From the NCBI GenBank assembly GCA_902767065.1, contig CACXFW010000072.1, positions 1 to 5,155 of the forward strand: a stretch of 5,155 nt of DNA. Reading direction: 5' to 3'. Source of the DNA: an uncultured Lachnospiraceae bacterium. Its GTDB lineage: Bacteria > Bacillota > Clostridia > Lachnospirales > Lachnospiraceae. The position numbers were made by a program, and so were the translations under genes. Shown piece after piece: positions 1 through 5,133 of this stretch; position 1 is the first letter of the stretch; every line of letters begins with the position of its first letter. The notes below the pieces were generated by a model. It searched no databases. It saw nothing but the letters and a program-made list of their open reading frames with translations, and had not been told where the DNA came from.

Positions 1-13
1 CCCCCACTTACTC

Positions 14-30
14 GGAACGCTTCGCGTTCC
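14..30. repeat. Perfect short palindrome with GCTTCGC core
   Basis: Seven-base arms GGAACGC (14-20) and GCGTTCC (24-30) enclose TTC. The centre reads GCTTCGC on this strand and GCGAAGC on the other. Outside it, CCCAC (3-7) can pair with GTGGG (36-40), so the whole first 40 bases may be one imperfect hairpin. No T-run follows on either strand, so it is not a standard terminator. It looks like a piece of an interspersed palindromic repeat, but copy number cannot be seen here. Confidence 0.6.
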
Positions 31-37
31 TCATTGT

Positions 38-71
38 GGGCGGTCAGAGGTGCTTCGCACCTTGCCCGCCC
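38..71. repeat. Two-tier hairpin with the same GCTTCGC core
   Basis: The outer stem GGGCGG (38-43) pairs with CCGCCC (66-71). The inner stem AGGTGC (48-53) pairs with GCACCT (57-62) around TTC. The apical seven bases (52-58) are identical to the core of the palindrome at 14-30. Neither side has a T-tract. It lies beyond the end of the leftward operon and could be a repeat unit or a transcript-end structure. Confidence 0.55.
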
Positions 72-121
72 CATGAATTCTCAAAAAACGTCCGGTGAGT
101 AAACTCCACAGATAAAGATGA

Positions 122-174
122 CAGAACGGCGGAAAGCGGGATTCTCTCCGGAAACCACGCTTTGCGCCGTTCTG
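122..174 (-). terminator. Long hairpin after the leftward operon, weak terminator candidate
   Basis: CAGAACGGCG (122-131) pairs perfectly with CGCCGTTCTG (165-174). After one G/G mismatch, AAAGCG (133-138) pairs with CGCTTT (158-163), giving 16 pairs. It sits about 92 bases past the hydrolase stop codon. Read leftward, it is followed by TCATCTTTATC, which has only a poor U-tract. It could therefore stabilise the 3' end rather than end transcription itself. The pairing is seen directly; the role is inferred. Confidence 0.45.
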
Positions 175-216
175 CTTATGATCCGGTCTGTGCTTTGGCT
201 GCATTGCAATCGAAAG

Positions 217-262
217 ACGGGCTGCAGCCTGCACCCGTTTTCCCTGCGGCTGCAGGCCGCAG
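217..262 (-). terminator. Pair of GC-rich hairpins just after the hydrolase stop
   Basis: Read leftward from the stop codon, the first stem is CTGCGGC/GCCGCAG (arms at 244-250 and 256-262, loop of five). The second is ACGGG/CCCGT (arms at 217-221 and 234-238). On the leftward transcript the second stem is followed by CTTTCG, and on the other strand by TTTTCCC. This could be a weak or bidirectional intrinsic terminator for the three-gene operon. The U-tracts are short, so the call is tentative. Confidence 0.45.
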
Positions 263-266
263 ATTC

Positions 267-1217
267 TTACTCGTAAGAGAAGAGCGGCGTGCCGTCTTCG
301 TTCCACCGGACCTTCATCAGCATGGCGTGCCGGTTCGGGTTGTACAGCGGATCGCCTTCGATCTTTGTCTCGGTTCTGGCATGGTATACCATGATGTCAT
401 TCCCGTCTTCATCTGTGGTAAAGCAGTTGTGGCCGGGACCATAGATCCTGCGGGAGGCATCTGAGCGAAGAACGGGAGTCCTTTTCTTTGTCCAGGAATT
501 GGGGTCGAGGAGGTCCGCGTTTTCATCAGCGCTCAGAAGGCCTACGCAGTAATCGATTCCGGTCTCGCTGGCGGAATAGGTGAGGAAGATCTTGCCGCCG
601 TGCCGGATGGCAAAGGGCCCTTCGTTGACCCAGAAGCCGATTCTCTCCCAGTCATAGCAGGGCGTCGAGAGAAGGACCTGGGCGGTTTTCAGCTTCCACG
701 GGGATTCCATCTTTGCGATATACAGGTTGGAGATCTTCTTCCCGACGCTCACCTTCTCGGCCCATACATAGTAGCGTTCGCCGCCGGCTTCGAACACGGT
801 TGCGTCCAGGGAGAAATCCGTGAAGGAAAACGGATCGTCATCGGCGCGTTGGATCATTCCCTTTTCCGTCCAGTCTCCCGTCATGGGATCACTGTCTGCA
901 CATTCAAGAACATAAGGCCGCAGCGCCCAGATGTCGTCCTTGTCGCTTCCCGCGAAATAGATGTACCACTTTCCGTCCAGGAAATGAAGCTCCGGCGCCC
1001 AGATATGGAAGCTCATGATTCCGCTCTCATGCCTGTTCCAGATCCGGATCTCCTCCGCATCCGAAAGGCCCTGGAGGGTCCTGGAGCGGCGCAGCGCGAT
1101 CCCGTCATATTCGGGGAGGGATGCGGTAAAGTAATAGAATCCGTCTGTGTGGCGGCAGACATACGGATCCGCGCGCTGCAGGATCCAGGGTTCGTTGTAG
1201 CGAATGTTCTTATCCAT
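267..1217 (-). CDS. Family GH43 glycoside hydrolase, probable alpha-L-arabinofuranosidase or beta-xylosidase
   Basis: This 316-residue protein has no signal peptide, so it should act in the cytoplasm on imported oligosaccharides. It has the GH43 five-bladed propeller signatures in order: RADPYV with Asp17 (probable general base), HIWAPE at 71-76, SLDAT with Asp138 (transition-state/pKa Asp), VNEGP with Glu199 (probable general acid) and GPGHN with His263 (commonly metal-linked in the family). All expected catalytic residues are present and the length fits a single-domain enzyme without a binding module. Overall it resembles COG3940-type enzymes, many of them arabinofuranosidases; exact substrate specificity cannot be read from sequence. 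The ATG at 1217 is chosen because GGAGGAG (1225-1231) lies 7 bases upstream and because the GH43 fold begins at once. A longer in-frame start at 1334 would only add residues overlapping the regulator. It is the last gene of the operon and overlaps the preceding regulator by 8 bases, suggesting translational coupling. Confidence 0.9.
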   Translation of the reverse strand: MDKNIRYNEPWILQRADPYVCRHTDGFYYFTASLPEYDGIALRRSRTLQGLSDAEEIRIWNRHESGIMSFHIWAPELHFLDGKWYIYFAGSDKDDIWALRPYVLECADSDPMTGDWTEKGMIQRADDDPFSFTDFSLDATVFEAGGERYYVWAEKVSVGKKISNLYIAKMESPWKLKTAQVLLSTPCYDWERIGFWVNEGPFAIRHGGKIFLTYSASETGIDYCVGLLSADENADLLDPNSWTKKRTPVLRSDASRRIYGPGHNCFTTDEDGNDIMVYHARTETKIEGDPLYNPNRHAMLMKVRWNEDGTPLFSYE

Positions 1218-2145
1218 TGAGTATCTCCTCCGGCATATAGTGGATTCTTGCGTGAATCCCTTGTTTGTAGTTTCCGAAGTTCTCGCCGAACAGGGCGAAT
1301 CCTCCGTTGTGCCCGTTCTGGTTATGCACCTCAAAGCGAAGCTTCATCTCGCCGGACGTATCCGGCAGCACCTTGCCATCCACTCCGTCAACCAGCTTCA
1401 CACCGTCCAGAAAGACTCCTGCCTGGTTGATGACCAGCATCTTCAGGAAGCCATACTGCATCTGCGCGCGGATCCACCACTGCGGCGTATAGAGCCCCCT
1501 GCCCCTGCCATCGGAGCAAAAGGAAAGCCAGCGCCCGAGCTTCTGCCCGTTGAGGAAAAAACAGATCTCTGAGCGCGGGTCATCCTCGCTTCCGACCTGC
1601 GCGGAGCCGATCTCGAAGCTGAGCGTCAGCTGGACAATCTTCTGGTTTTCCGGCAGCAGGTTCGGGATGCGGTACTCGATATACCCTTCGTGGAACCAGA
1701 GCAGTTCGGCCTCCAGCCGGTCCGGAAAGGAGAAGCTGCGGGGCTCGTTCTCCGGACCGATGAGGCCGTCCTTCCCGGCGAGCCCGCAGCCTGCCTGGAA
1801 GCTGTAATCGCTGTAATGGCCGACACGGATCTGCGTTTCGTACATCTTCAGATCCCGGTCCTCCATGGAGGGCAGAATGTTCAGAAGGATCTGTTCCTGG
1901 GCGAGAGAGCAGACCTTCTGGAGGCCTCTCCCGGAATGGCGGATCTCGACCTTGATCATGCCGCACTCCTCCAGCTTTCTGATATGCGCGGTGAGCGCTC
2001 CGTTGGTCAGCCCCAGAGAGGTGGCGAGCTCATTCAGATTCATGGAGCGGTTCTGAATCAGAAGGTGGATGATCTTCATGCGGGCTTCCGACCCCAGCGC
2101 GCGGAAGACGGGAAGTCCCTGCTCCAGTCCGTTGATCTCAAGCAT
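1210..2145 (-). CDS. ArsR-like winged-helix transcriptional regulator, second of a tandem pair
   Basis: A 311-residue predicted regulator. Residues about 12-79 form an ArsR-like winged helix: ALGSEAR, then LATSLGLTNGALTAHIRKLE with the recognition helix near 47-58, and a wing with GRGLQKVC. The cysteine/histidine metal sites of classical ArsR metal sensors are not evident. Residues about 105-303 form a beta-rich domain with LWFHEGYIEY (149-158), FFLNG, a YTPQWW motif ending at Trp223-Trp224, QYG, and FGENFGNY (286-293). This domain probably senses a sugar-related ligand, but that is inferred from context. The protein is a clear paralogue of the regulator encoded upstream: the first 61 residues align without gaps, with 33 identities by eye. 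The ATG at 2145 follows GAAAGGAGG (2152-2160) with 6 bases of spacing, and it matches the start of the paralogue. It overlaps both neighbours by 8 bases. The architecture resembles COG4189-type predicted regulators. Confidence 0.85.
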   Translation of the reverse strand: MLEINGLEQGLPVFRALGSEARMKIIHLLIQNRSMNLNELATSLGLTNGALTAHIRKLEECGMIKVEIRHSGRGLQKVCSLAQEQILLNILPSMEDRDLKMYETQIRVGHYSDYSFQAGCGLAGKDGLIGPENEPRSFSFPDRLEAELLWFHEGYIEYRIPNLLPENQKIVQLTLSFEIGSAQVGSEDDPRSEICFFLNGQKLGRWLSFCSDGRGRGLYTPQWWIRAQMQYGFLKMLVINQAGVFLDGVKLVDGVDGKVLPDTSGEMKLRFEVHNQNGHNGGFALFGENFGNYKQGIHARIHYMPEEILNG

Positions 2146-3073
2146 GCGCCTCCTCCTTTCCTTCTGTGCTGTACAGAATCCGGAACTCGATGTCCTGGTT
2201 ATAATTCCCGAAATTCCGCCCGAAGATGGTGAGTCCCCCCACATGAACCGCGGTATCCGGAACTGCCATCCTGAAGTACATCGGCCTCCCCGGGTTGAGG
2301 TCCAGATCATCGAGGGAGACGCCGGACAGGTACTGGCTGTCAATATAGGTCCCATCCCTCCGGATGATCAGGGTTTTCAGAAGGCCGTACTGATTCCAGC
2401 TGGAGAACCACCAGTCCGGTGTGAAGATGCCGGGAGTATCGGCAAAATCCCCGGGTGAGGTCCAGACGCCAAGCAGCGATCCGTTCATATAAAAATGGAT
2501 GTCGGACGGCCATTGCGCGTTGCTGCCCGGGGCCTCGGAGCTGAGCTCCGCGGAAACCGAGATCTGTTCGATCACGGCATGCTTCGGAATGACGCAGGGA
2601 ACCATATACTCCACATAACCCTTTGTAAACCAGAGGATATCCGCCTCGAACCTCTTGGAATGGGTAAAGTAGCGGGGGTCGTCCACCTCTCCCAGGATGG
2701 CCTGGGCCGTGGACAGGCCGCAGGTCGGGTAGATCAGGCAGCCGGAATACTGGCCGGCCCTCAGGTGGGAGCGGTATTCGTTGTGCCTGCTGCGGCGCCT
2801 TGAAAAATCAAAGAGAATCTTCTCGATATGGGGCTCGCAGATCTTCTGGTTCCCGTGCCCTGCGTTGTCCGCGTTGATCCGGACGAGATCACATTCCTCA
2901 AGGCGGCGGATGTGCGGCGTCAGCGCGCCTGCGCTCAGACCGGCTGCCTTCGCGAGATCGTTCATATTCATCTTGCCGTTCTCCAGGAGAAGGCTGAGAA
3001 TCTGCAGGCGGATCTCGGAACCGAGCGCGCTGAACACATCAAGCTGCTCGTTCATCTCTTTGATGTATCGCAT
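2138..3073 (-). CDS. ArsR-like winged-helix transcriptional regulator, first gene of the operon
   Basis: Also 311 residues. The winged helix covers about 12-79 (ALGSEIR; LAKAAGLSAGALTPHIRRLE; wing GHGNQKIC). The C-terminal beta-rich domain covers about 103-301, with CGL (118-120), ILWFTKGYVEY (146-156), FYMNG, FTPDWW ending at Trp221-Trp222, QYG (228-230) and FGRNFGNY (284-291). The motifs follow the same order as in the downstream paralogue. The ATG at 3073 is chosen over in-frame ATGs at 3145, 3142 and 3055: GGAAAGGA (3082-3089) lies 8 bases before it, and the protein then aligns end to end with its paralogue at the same length. The start at 3145 would also overlap the likely promoter. The stop overlaps the next start by 8 bases. 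It heads the leftward operon and probably controls this operon and the divergent binding-protein gene. The effector is unknown, most likely a sugar or oligosaccharide. Confidence 0.87.
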   Translation of the reverse strand: MRYIKEMNEQLDVFSALGSEIRLQILSLLLENGKMNMNDLAKAAGLSAGALTPHIRRLEECDLVRINADNAGHGNQKICEPHIEKILFDFSRRRSRHNEYRSHLRAGQYSGCLIYPTCGLSTAQAILGEVDDPRYFTHSKRFEADILWFTKGYVEYMVPCVIPKHAVIEQISVSAELSSEAPGSNAQWPSDIHFYMNGSLLGVWTSPGDFADTPGIFTPDWWFSSWNQYGLLKTLIIRRDGTYIDSQYLSGVSLDDLDLNPGRPMYFRMAVPDTAVHVGGLTIFGRNFGNYNQDIEFRILYSTEGKEEAHA

Positions 3074-3096
3074 ATCGCTGATCCTTTCCCGATATG
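3071..3096 (-). promoter_or_regulatory. Inverted repeat enclosing the regulator ribosome binding site and start codon
   Basis: CATATCG (3071-3077) and CGATATG (3090-3096) are perfect 7-base arms with 12 bases between. In the leftward mRNA the loop reads GGAAAGGATCAG, which holds the Shine-Dalgarno, and the 3' arm ends in the ATG start codon. It could fold and limit translation, or be a protein-binding operator used for autoregulation. A third exact CGATATG occurs at 3331-3337 in the same intergenic region, which favours a DNA-binding role. The symmetry is seen; the role is inferred. Confidence 0.5.
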
Positions 3097-3108
3097 AATG
3101 CGGTTTCT
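3095..3108 (+). promoter_or_regulatory. cre-like site in the regulator leader, candidate for CcpA
   Basis: TGAATGCGGTTTCT matches the catabolite-responsive element consensus TGWAARCGYTWNCW at 12 of 14 positions. It lies inside the predicted leader of the leftward operon, downstream of its likely promoter, where a bound CcpA would act as a roadblock. Carbon catabolite control of such loci is common in Bacillota. A 12/14 match can occur by chance, so confidence is low. Confidence 0.3.
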
Positions 3109-3140
3109 GTTTCAGTGTGGATCCATGGGTGCCTGGAATC

Positions 3141-3169
3141 ATCATAGCACAAAGGATTTAATGGGGAAA
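3141..3169 (-). promoter_or_regulatory. Probable leftward promoter with extended -10
   Basis: Read leftward, the -10 is TATGAT (plus-strand 3141-3146), preceded by TGC (3147-3149), giving the extended -10 form TGNTATGAT. At 17 bases spacing the -35 is only TTTCCC (3164-3169), so recognition would rest on the extended -10. Transcription would begin near 3134, leaving a leader of about 60 bases before the regulator start at 3073. Confidence 0.5.
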
Positions 3170-3209
3170 GAACAAATTTGGATCAATATAAAATAATAGT
3201 AAAATACTG

Positions 3210-3239
3210 AAGAAACCCGGTTGCAGTATGGGGTTTCTT
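3210..3239. repeat. Inverted repeat with 9-base arms in the divergent region
   Basis: AAGAAACCC (3210-3218) and GGGTTTCTT (3231-3239) pair perfectly around a 12-base loop. On the plus strand it is followed by TGTG with no T-run. On the minus strand it is followed by CAGTATTTTAC, a weak T-rich stretch. It looks terminator-like, but no gene precedes it on either strand within the region. A regulatory binding site, a barrier between the divergent promoters, or a remnant of a small transcript are all possible. Confidence 0.4.
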
Positions 3240-3335
3240 TGTGAAAAGGACGAAAGAGAGGGAAATGGAAATATTTAGAAAAAATAAAAATATAATGGTT
3301 AATATTTCGGAAAATATGAAGCAATCTTTCCGATA

Positions 3336-3350
3336 TGTGCTATATGCACA
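3336..3350. promoter_or_regulatory. Palindromic operator candidate
   Basis: TGTGC (3336-3340) and GCACA (3346-3350) are perfect arms separated by TATAT, a size and AT-rich centre typical of dimeric winged-helix regulator sites. Its left side overlaps the third CGATATG (3331-3337). It lies about 80 bases upstream of the rightward -35. Binding by either local regulator is inference. Confidence 0.4.
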
Positions 3351-3427
3351 AATAAGAACCTAAAAAATTGGACAGAATCACCAAAACGAATTATTTTTAT
3401 AGAAAAAGCATAAGTATTTTGGAAATA

Positions 3428-3460
3428 CCTGTTGACAGGAAGGGGGATGCGGATTATAGT
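3428..3460 (+). promoter_or_regulatory. Strong promoter of the binding-protein gene, with overlapping palindrome
   Basis: The -35 TTGACA (3432-3437) is a perfect consensus match. A spacer of 17 bases leads to TATAGT (3455-3460), five of six against TATAAT. The expected start is near 3467, giving an untranslated leader of about 88 bases. A 12-base palindrome, CCTGT-TG-ACAGG (3428-3439), covers the whole -35, so a repressor bound there would block RNA polymerase. The palindrome may be partly fortuitous, since TTGACA supplies half of it. Confidence 0.8.
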
Positions 3461-3483
3461 GTATTCGACAGCAGAGAGAGTGA

Positions 3484-3514
3484 CTGAATGATCAGCGAAC
3501 AATCCCGCAAGGGA
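3484..3514 (+). promoter_or_regulatory. Two small leader hairpins in the binding-protein mRNA
   Basis: CTGA-ATGA-TCAG (3484-3495) and TCCC-GCAA-GGGA (3503-3514) can each form a 4-pair hairpin in the leader. The second has a GNRA-type GCAA loop, a stable RNA tetraloop class. They could stabilise the 5' end of the message. The Shine-Dalgarno (3542-3549) remains outside both. Stems are short, so chance is possible; no known riboswitch was recognised. Confidence 0.3.
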
Positions 3515-3555
3515 ACGGTATAGTTTTCCAATTTCTAATTCAAAGGAGGATTATC

Positions 3556-4908
3556 ATGAAGAAACAGTGGCTCAGCATTGCATTGGCGGCTTCCGTTGCT
3601 CTGACGATGCCCCTCGCCGCGATGGCGGATGACGAGGCAGCAGAGGGAGAGGCTACCGCGGTCACCACAGTCGGACCGGAGGATGGTACTCATTTTGAAC
3701 TGTGGTCATTCGTGGACGCGCACAACGAGTTCTATGGCAAGATGGTCGAGCTGTGGAACGAGCAGAATCCCGACAGGCCGATCAATGTCACATTCAGCAC
3801 CTATCCGTACAGCGACATGCACAACAAGCTGATGATGTCCCTGCAGGCCGGAAGCGGCGCGCCGGATATGTGTGACGTTGAGATCGGACAGTTCCCGAAC
3901 TATGTCGGCGATGACTGCCCGCTGTATCCGCTCAATGACGCCCTGGCGGATTACGAAGAAGACTGCGTACAGTCCCGTCTGGATGTCTACTCCAAGGCTG
4001 ACGGAACCCGCATCGGCGTTCCGACCCACGTAGGCGCTTCCGTCATGTACTGGAACGCGGATATCTTTGAAGAGTACGGACTGGACTACAAGTCAGTCAA
4101 GACCTGGGATGACTACACCGAACTGGGAAGACAGCTGAAGGAAGCTTCCAACGGAGAAGTCTACCTGACATCGGTTGATACCGGCGGAGTTGACTGGATG
4201 TGGATCGCAATGGCTGAGTATGGCGAAGACTGGACCGGCGGCCCGGACGGCGAAGTGAACGTTGAGCTTGATTCTGTCAAGAAGATGATGGAGATGCAGA
4301 AGGGATGGCTGGACGAAGGCATCGCGATGATCTCTACGGATGGACATGTGGATCTGGAAGCCGGTTACAAGAACGTCGCCGAAGGAACGATCGCTTCTTT
4401 CCCGAAGGCAATGTGGTACATGAGCCGCTTCACCAACTACATGCCGGAGATGGAAGGCACCTATGACATCACCACGATCCCGGTATTCGAAGAAGGCCAG
4501 AAGTGCTCGGTCGGTATCGGCGGAACCGGTACGGTGGTCACCGAACAGTGCGAGGATCCGGAACTGGCTGCTGAGTGGCTTGCATGGGCGAAGCTTTCCG
4601 AGGAAGGCGAGTCCTACATCTGGAGCGTCCTTGGATTCGACGTCTGCAACGAAGCCCTGTGGTTTGACGATGACTTTGCGTTCGACGAGAGCAACCAGTA
4701 CAACACCTTCTTCCTTGTAAAGCCTTATGAAATACTGCGTGAGCTTGCGGAAGAGGATGCGATCGGCACGATCTACACCACAACCGCTTCCCCGACCCTG
4801 AATGACTACATGTGCACAACAACGCTCAATGAAGTGTTCGAGGACGGCATGGACATCGACGAAGCGCTGGCAGAGGCGCAGGAATACATCGAGATGGAGC
4901 TGATGTAA
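3556..4908 (+). CDS. Extracellular sugar-binding protein of an ABC importer
   Basis: A 450-residue solute-binding protein resembling the COG1653/SBP_bac_1 type that delivers oligosaccharides to carbohydrate ABC importers. Residues 1-24 form a signal peptide (KK, hydrophobic core, AMA before Asp25). There is no lipobox cysteine: the first cysteine is Cys106. The mature part starts with an acidic linker and then shows family features: FELWSF near 48-53, ELWNEQNP (65-72), LMMSLQAGSGAPDMCDVE near 92-109, YPLND (124-128), GVPTHVGASVMYWNADIFEEYG near 154-175 and KTWDDY (182-187). Trp166, Trp214, Trp216 and Trp287 are possible sugar-stacking residues. Length fits the family. The start is set by AAAGGAGG (3542-3549), 6 bases before the ATG, and by the signal peptide. 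It is expressed divergently from the regulator and GH43 operon under a strong promoter. No permease or ATPase gene follows within the remaining 247 bases. The ligand is inferred from the GH43 neighbour to be an arabinose- or xylose-containing oligosaccharide. Confidence 0.9.
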   Translation: MKKQWLSIALAASVALTMPLAAMADDEAAEGEATAVTTVGPEDGTHFELWSFVDAHNEFYGKMVELWNEQNPDRPINVTFSTYPYSDMHNKLMMSLQAGSGAPDMCDVEIGQFPNYVGDDCPLYPLNDALADYEEDCVQSRLDVYSKADGTRIGVPTHVGASVMYWNADIFEEYGLDYKSVKTWDDYTELGRQLKEASNGEVYLTSVDTGGVDWMWIAMAEYGEDWTGGPDGEVNVELDSVKKMMEMQKGWLDEGIAMISTDGHVDLEAGYKNVAEGTIASFPKAMWYMSRFTNYMPEMEGTYDITTIPVFEEGQKCSVGIGGTGTVVTEQCEDPELAAEWLAWAKLSEEGESYIWSVLGFDVCNEALWFDDDFAFDESNQYNTFFLVKPYEILRELAEEDAIGTIYTTTASPTLNDYMCTTTLNEVFEDGMDIDEALAEAQEYIEMELM

Positions 4909-4918
4909 TTCCGGCTTC

Positions 4919-4943
4919 GGTTCTGCCTGAAGAGGGCAGAATC
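4919..4943 (+). terminator. Hairpin right after the binding-protein stop
   Basis: GGTTCTGCC (4919-4927) pairs with GGCAGAATC (4935-4943), nine pairs including one G-T, around a 7-base loop. It starts 11 bases after the stop codon. The following bases AGGAAG contain no U-tract, so a classic intrinsic terminator is unlikely. Such stems often protect the binding-protein message from 3' decay. Function is inferred. Confidence 0.45.
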
Positions 4944-4951
4944 AGGAAGAG

Positions 4952-5031
4952 CGGTCAGATAGCCGGGTCCCGTTCGAAAGTGTGAGTCCGAAGGGCGAGG
5001 ATCCTTCGATTACGGGATCGGCATCAGACCG
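4952..5031 (+). repeat. 80-base extended hairpin downstream of the binding-protein gene
   Basis: The arms pair in order: CGGTC (4952-4956) with GACCG (5027-5031), GAT (4958-4960) with ATC (5023-5025), GCCG (4962-4965) with CGGC (5019-5022), and GTCCCGT (4967-4973) with ACGGGAT (5012-5018). An apical CGAAGG (4989-4994) pairs with CCTTCG (5003-5008). This totals 25 pairs with an A/A mismatch and two single-base bulges. The one wobble is G-U in the rightward transcript. No tRNA, riboswitch or other known RNA class was recognised. It may be part of a repeat element or an unrecognised structured RNA. Confidence 0.5.
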
Positions 5032-5133
5032 GATGAAGTCAGATAAAACATGCGTCTTTAGTTGAGATTGTGTAATTATTCAGCACCTCCTGGAATTGCT
5101 CATGATCCAGTCAGATAAGCTTGCTTATCTGAC
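4954..5133. repeat. GTCAGATA octamer, three direct copies and one inverted
   Basis: GTCAGATA occurs at 4954-4961, 5038-5045 and 5110-5117, and in reverse at 5126-5133. The second and third copies share ten bases, AGTCAGATAA (5037-5046 and 5109-5118). The first sits in the 80-base hairpin; the third and the inverted copy form the top of the terminal hairpin. Recurrence within 180 bases suggests a shared repeat unit or binding site. Confidence 0.45.

Noticed and set aside
31..306. Leftward open frame of 91 codons over the hydrolase 3' end and the palindromic region
   Set aside because: It runs through several palindromes, its arginine-rich translation resembles out-of-frame coding sequence, and it overlaps the well-supported hydrolase gene.
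600..1220. Rightward open frame of 206 codons opposite the hydrolase gene
   Set aside because: It is antisense to a gene with intact catalytic motifs, and its length reflects GC-rich codon composition rather than an independent protein.
2138..3145. Longer form of the first regulator starting at 3145 or 3142
   Set aside because: These starts coincide with the likely leftward -10 element, lack the good Shine-Dalgarno present before 3073, and break the end-to-end alignment with the 311-residue paralogue.
3178..3205. Second rightward promoter TTGGAT-16-TAAAAT
   Set aside because: It is plausible as a hexamer pair but sits in AT-rich DNA where such matches are common. It would start transcription at the 3210-3239 stem with no gene nearby, and the promoter at 3432-3460 is far better.
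3142..3502. Two small leftward open frames of 60 and 67 codons (3142-3324 and 3299-3502) in the AT-rich divergent region
   Set aside because: They lie in low-complexity AT-rich DNA, overlap the promoters and palindromes, have no convincing ribosome binding site and encode no recognisable motif. Chance frames are the better explanation.
40..4959. Nine-base string GCGGTCAGA shared by the left flank (40-48) and right flank (4951-4959)
   Set aside because: A single 9-mer shared between two 250-base regions is near chance expectation, and the surrounding bases do not match.
4952..5031. tRNA or group II intron end, prompted by GTTCGAAAG (4972-4980) and GTGTG (4980-4984)
   Set aside because: There is no cloverleaf, acceptor stem or anticodon arm, and no intron domain V or reverse transcriptase. 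The short matches are parts of the extended hairpin.
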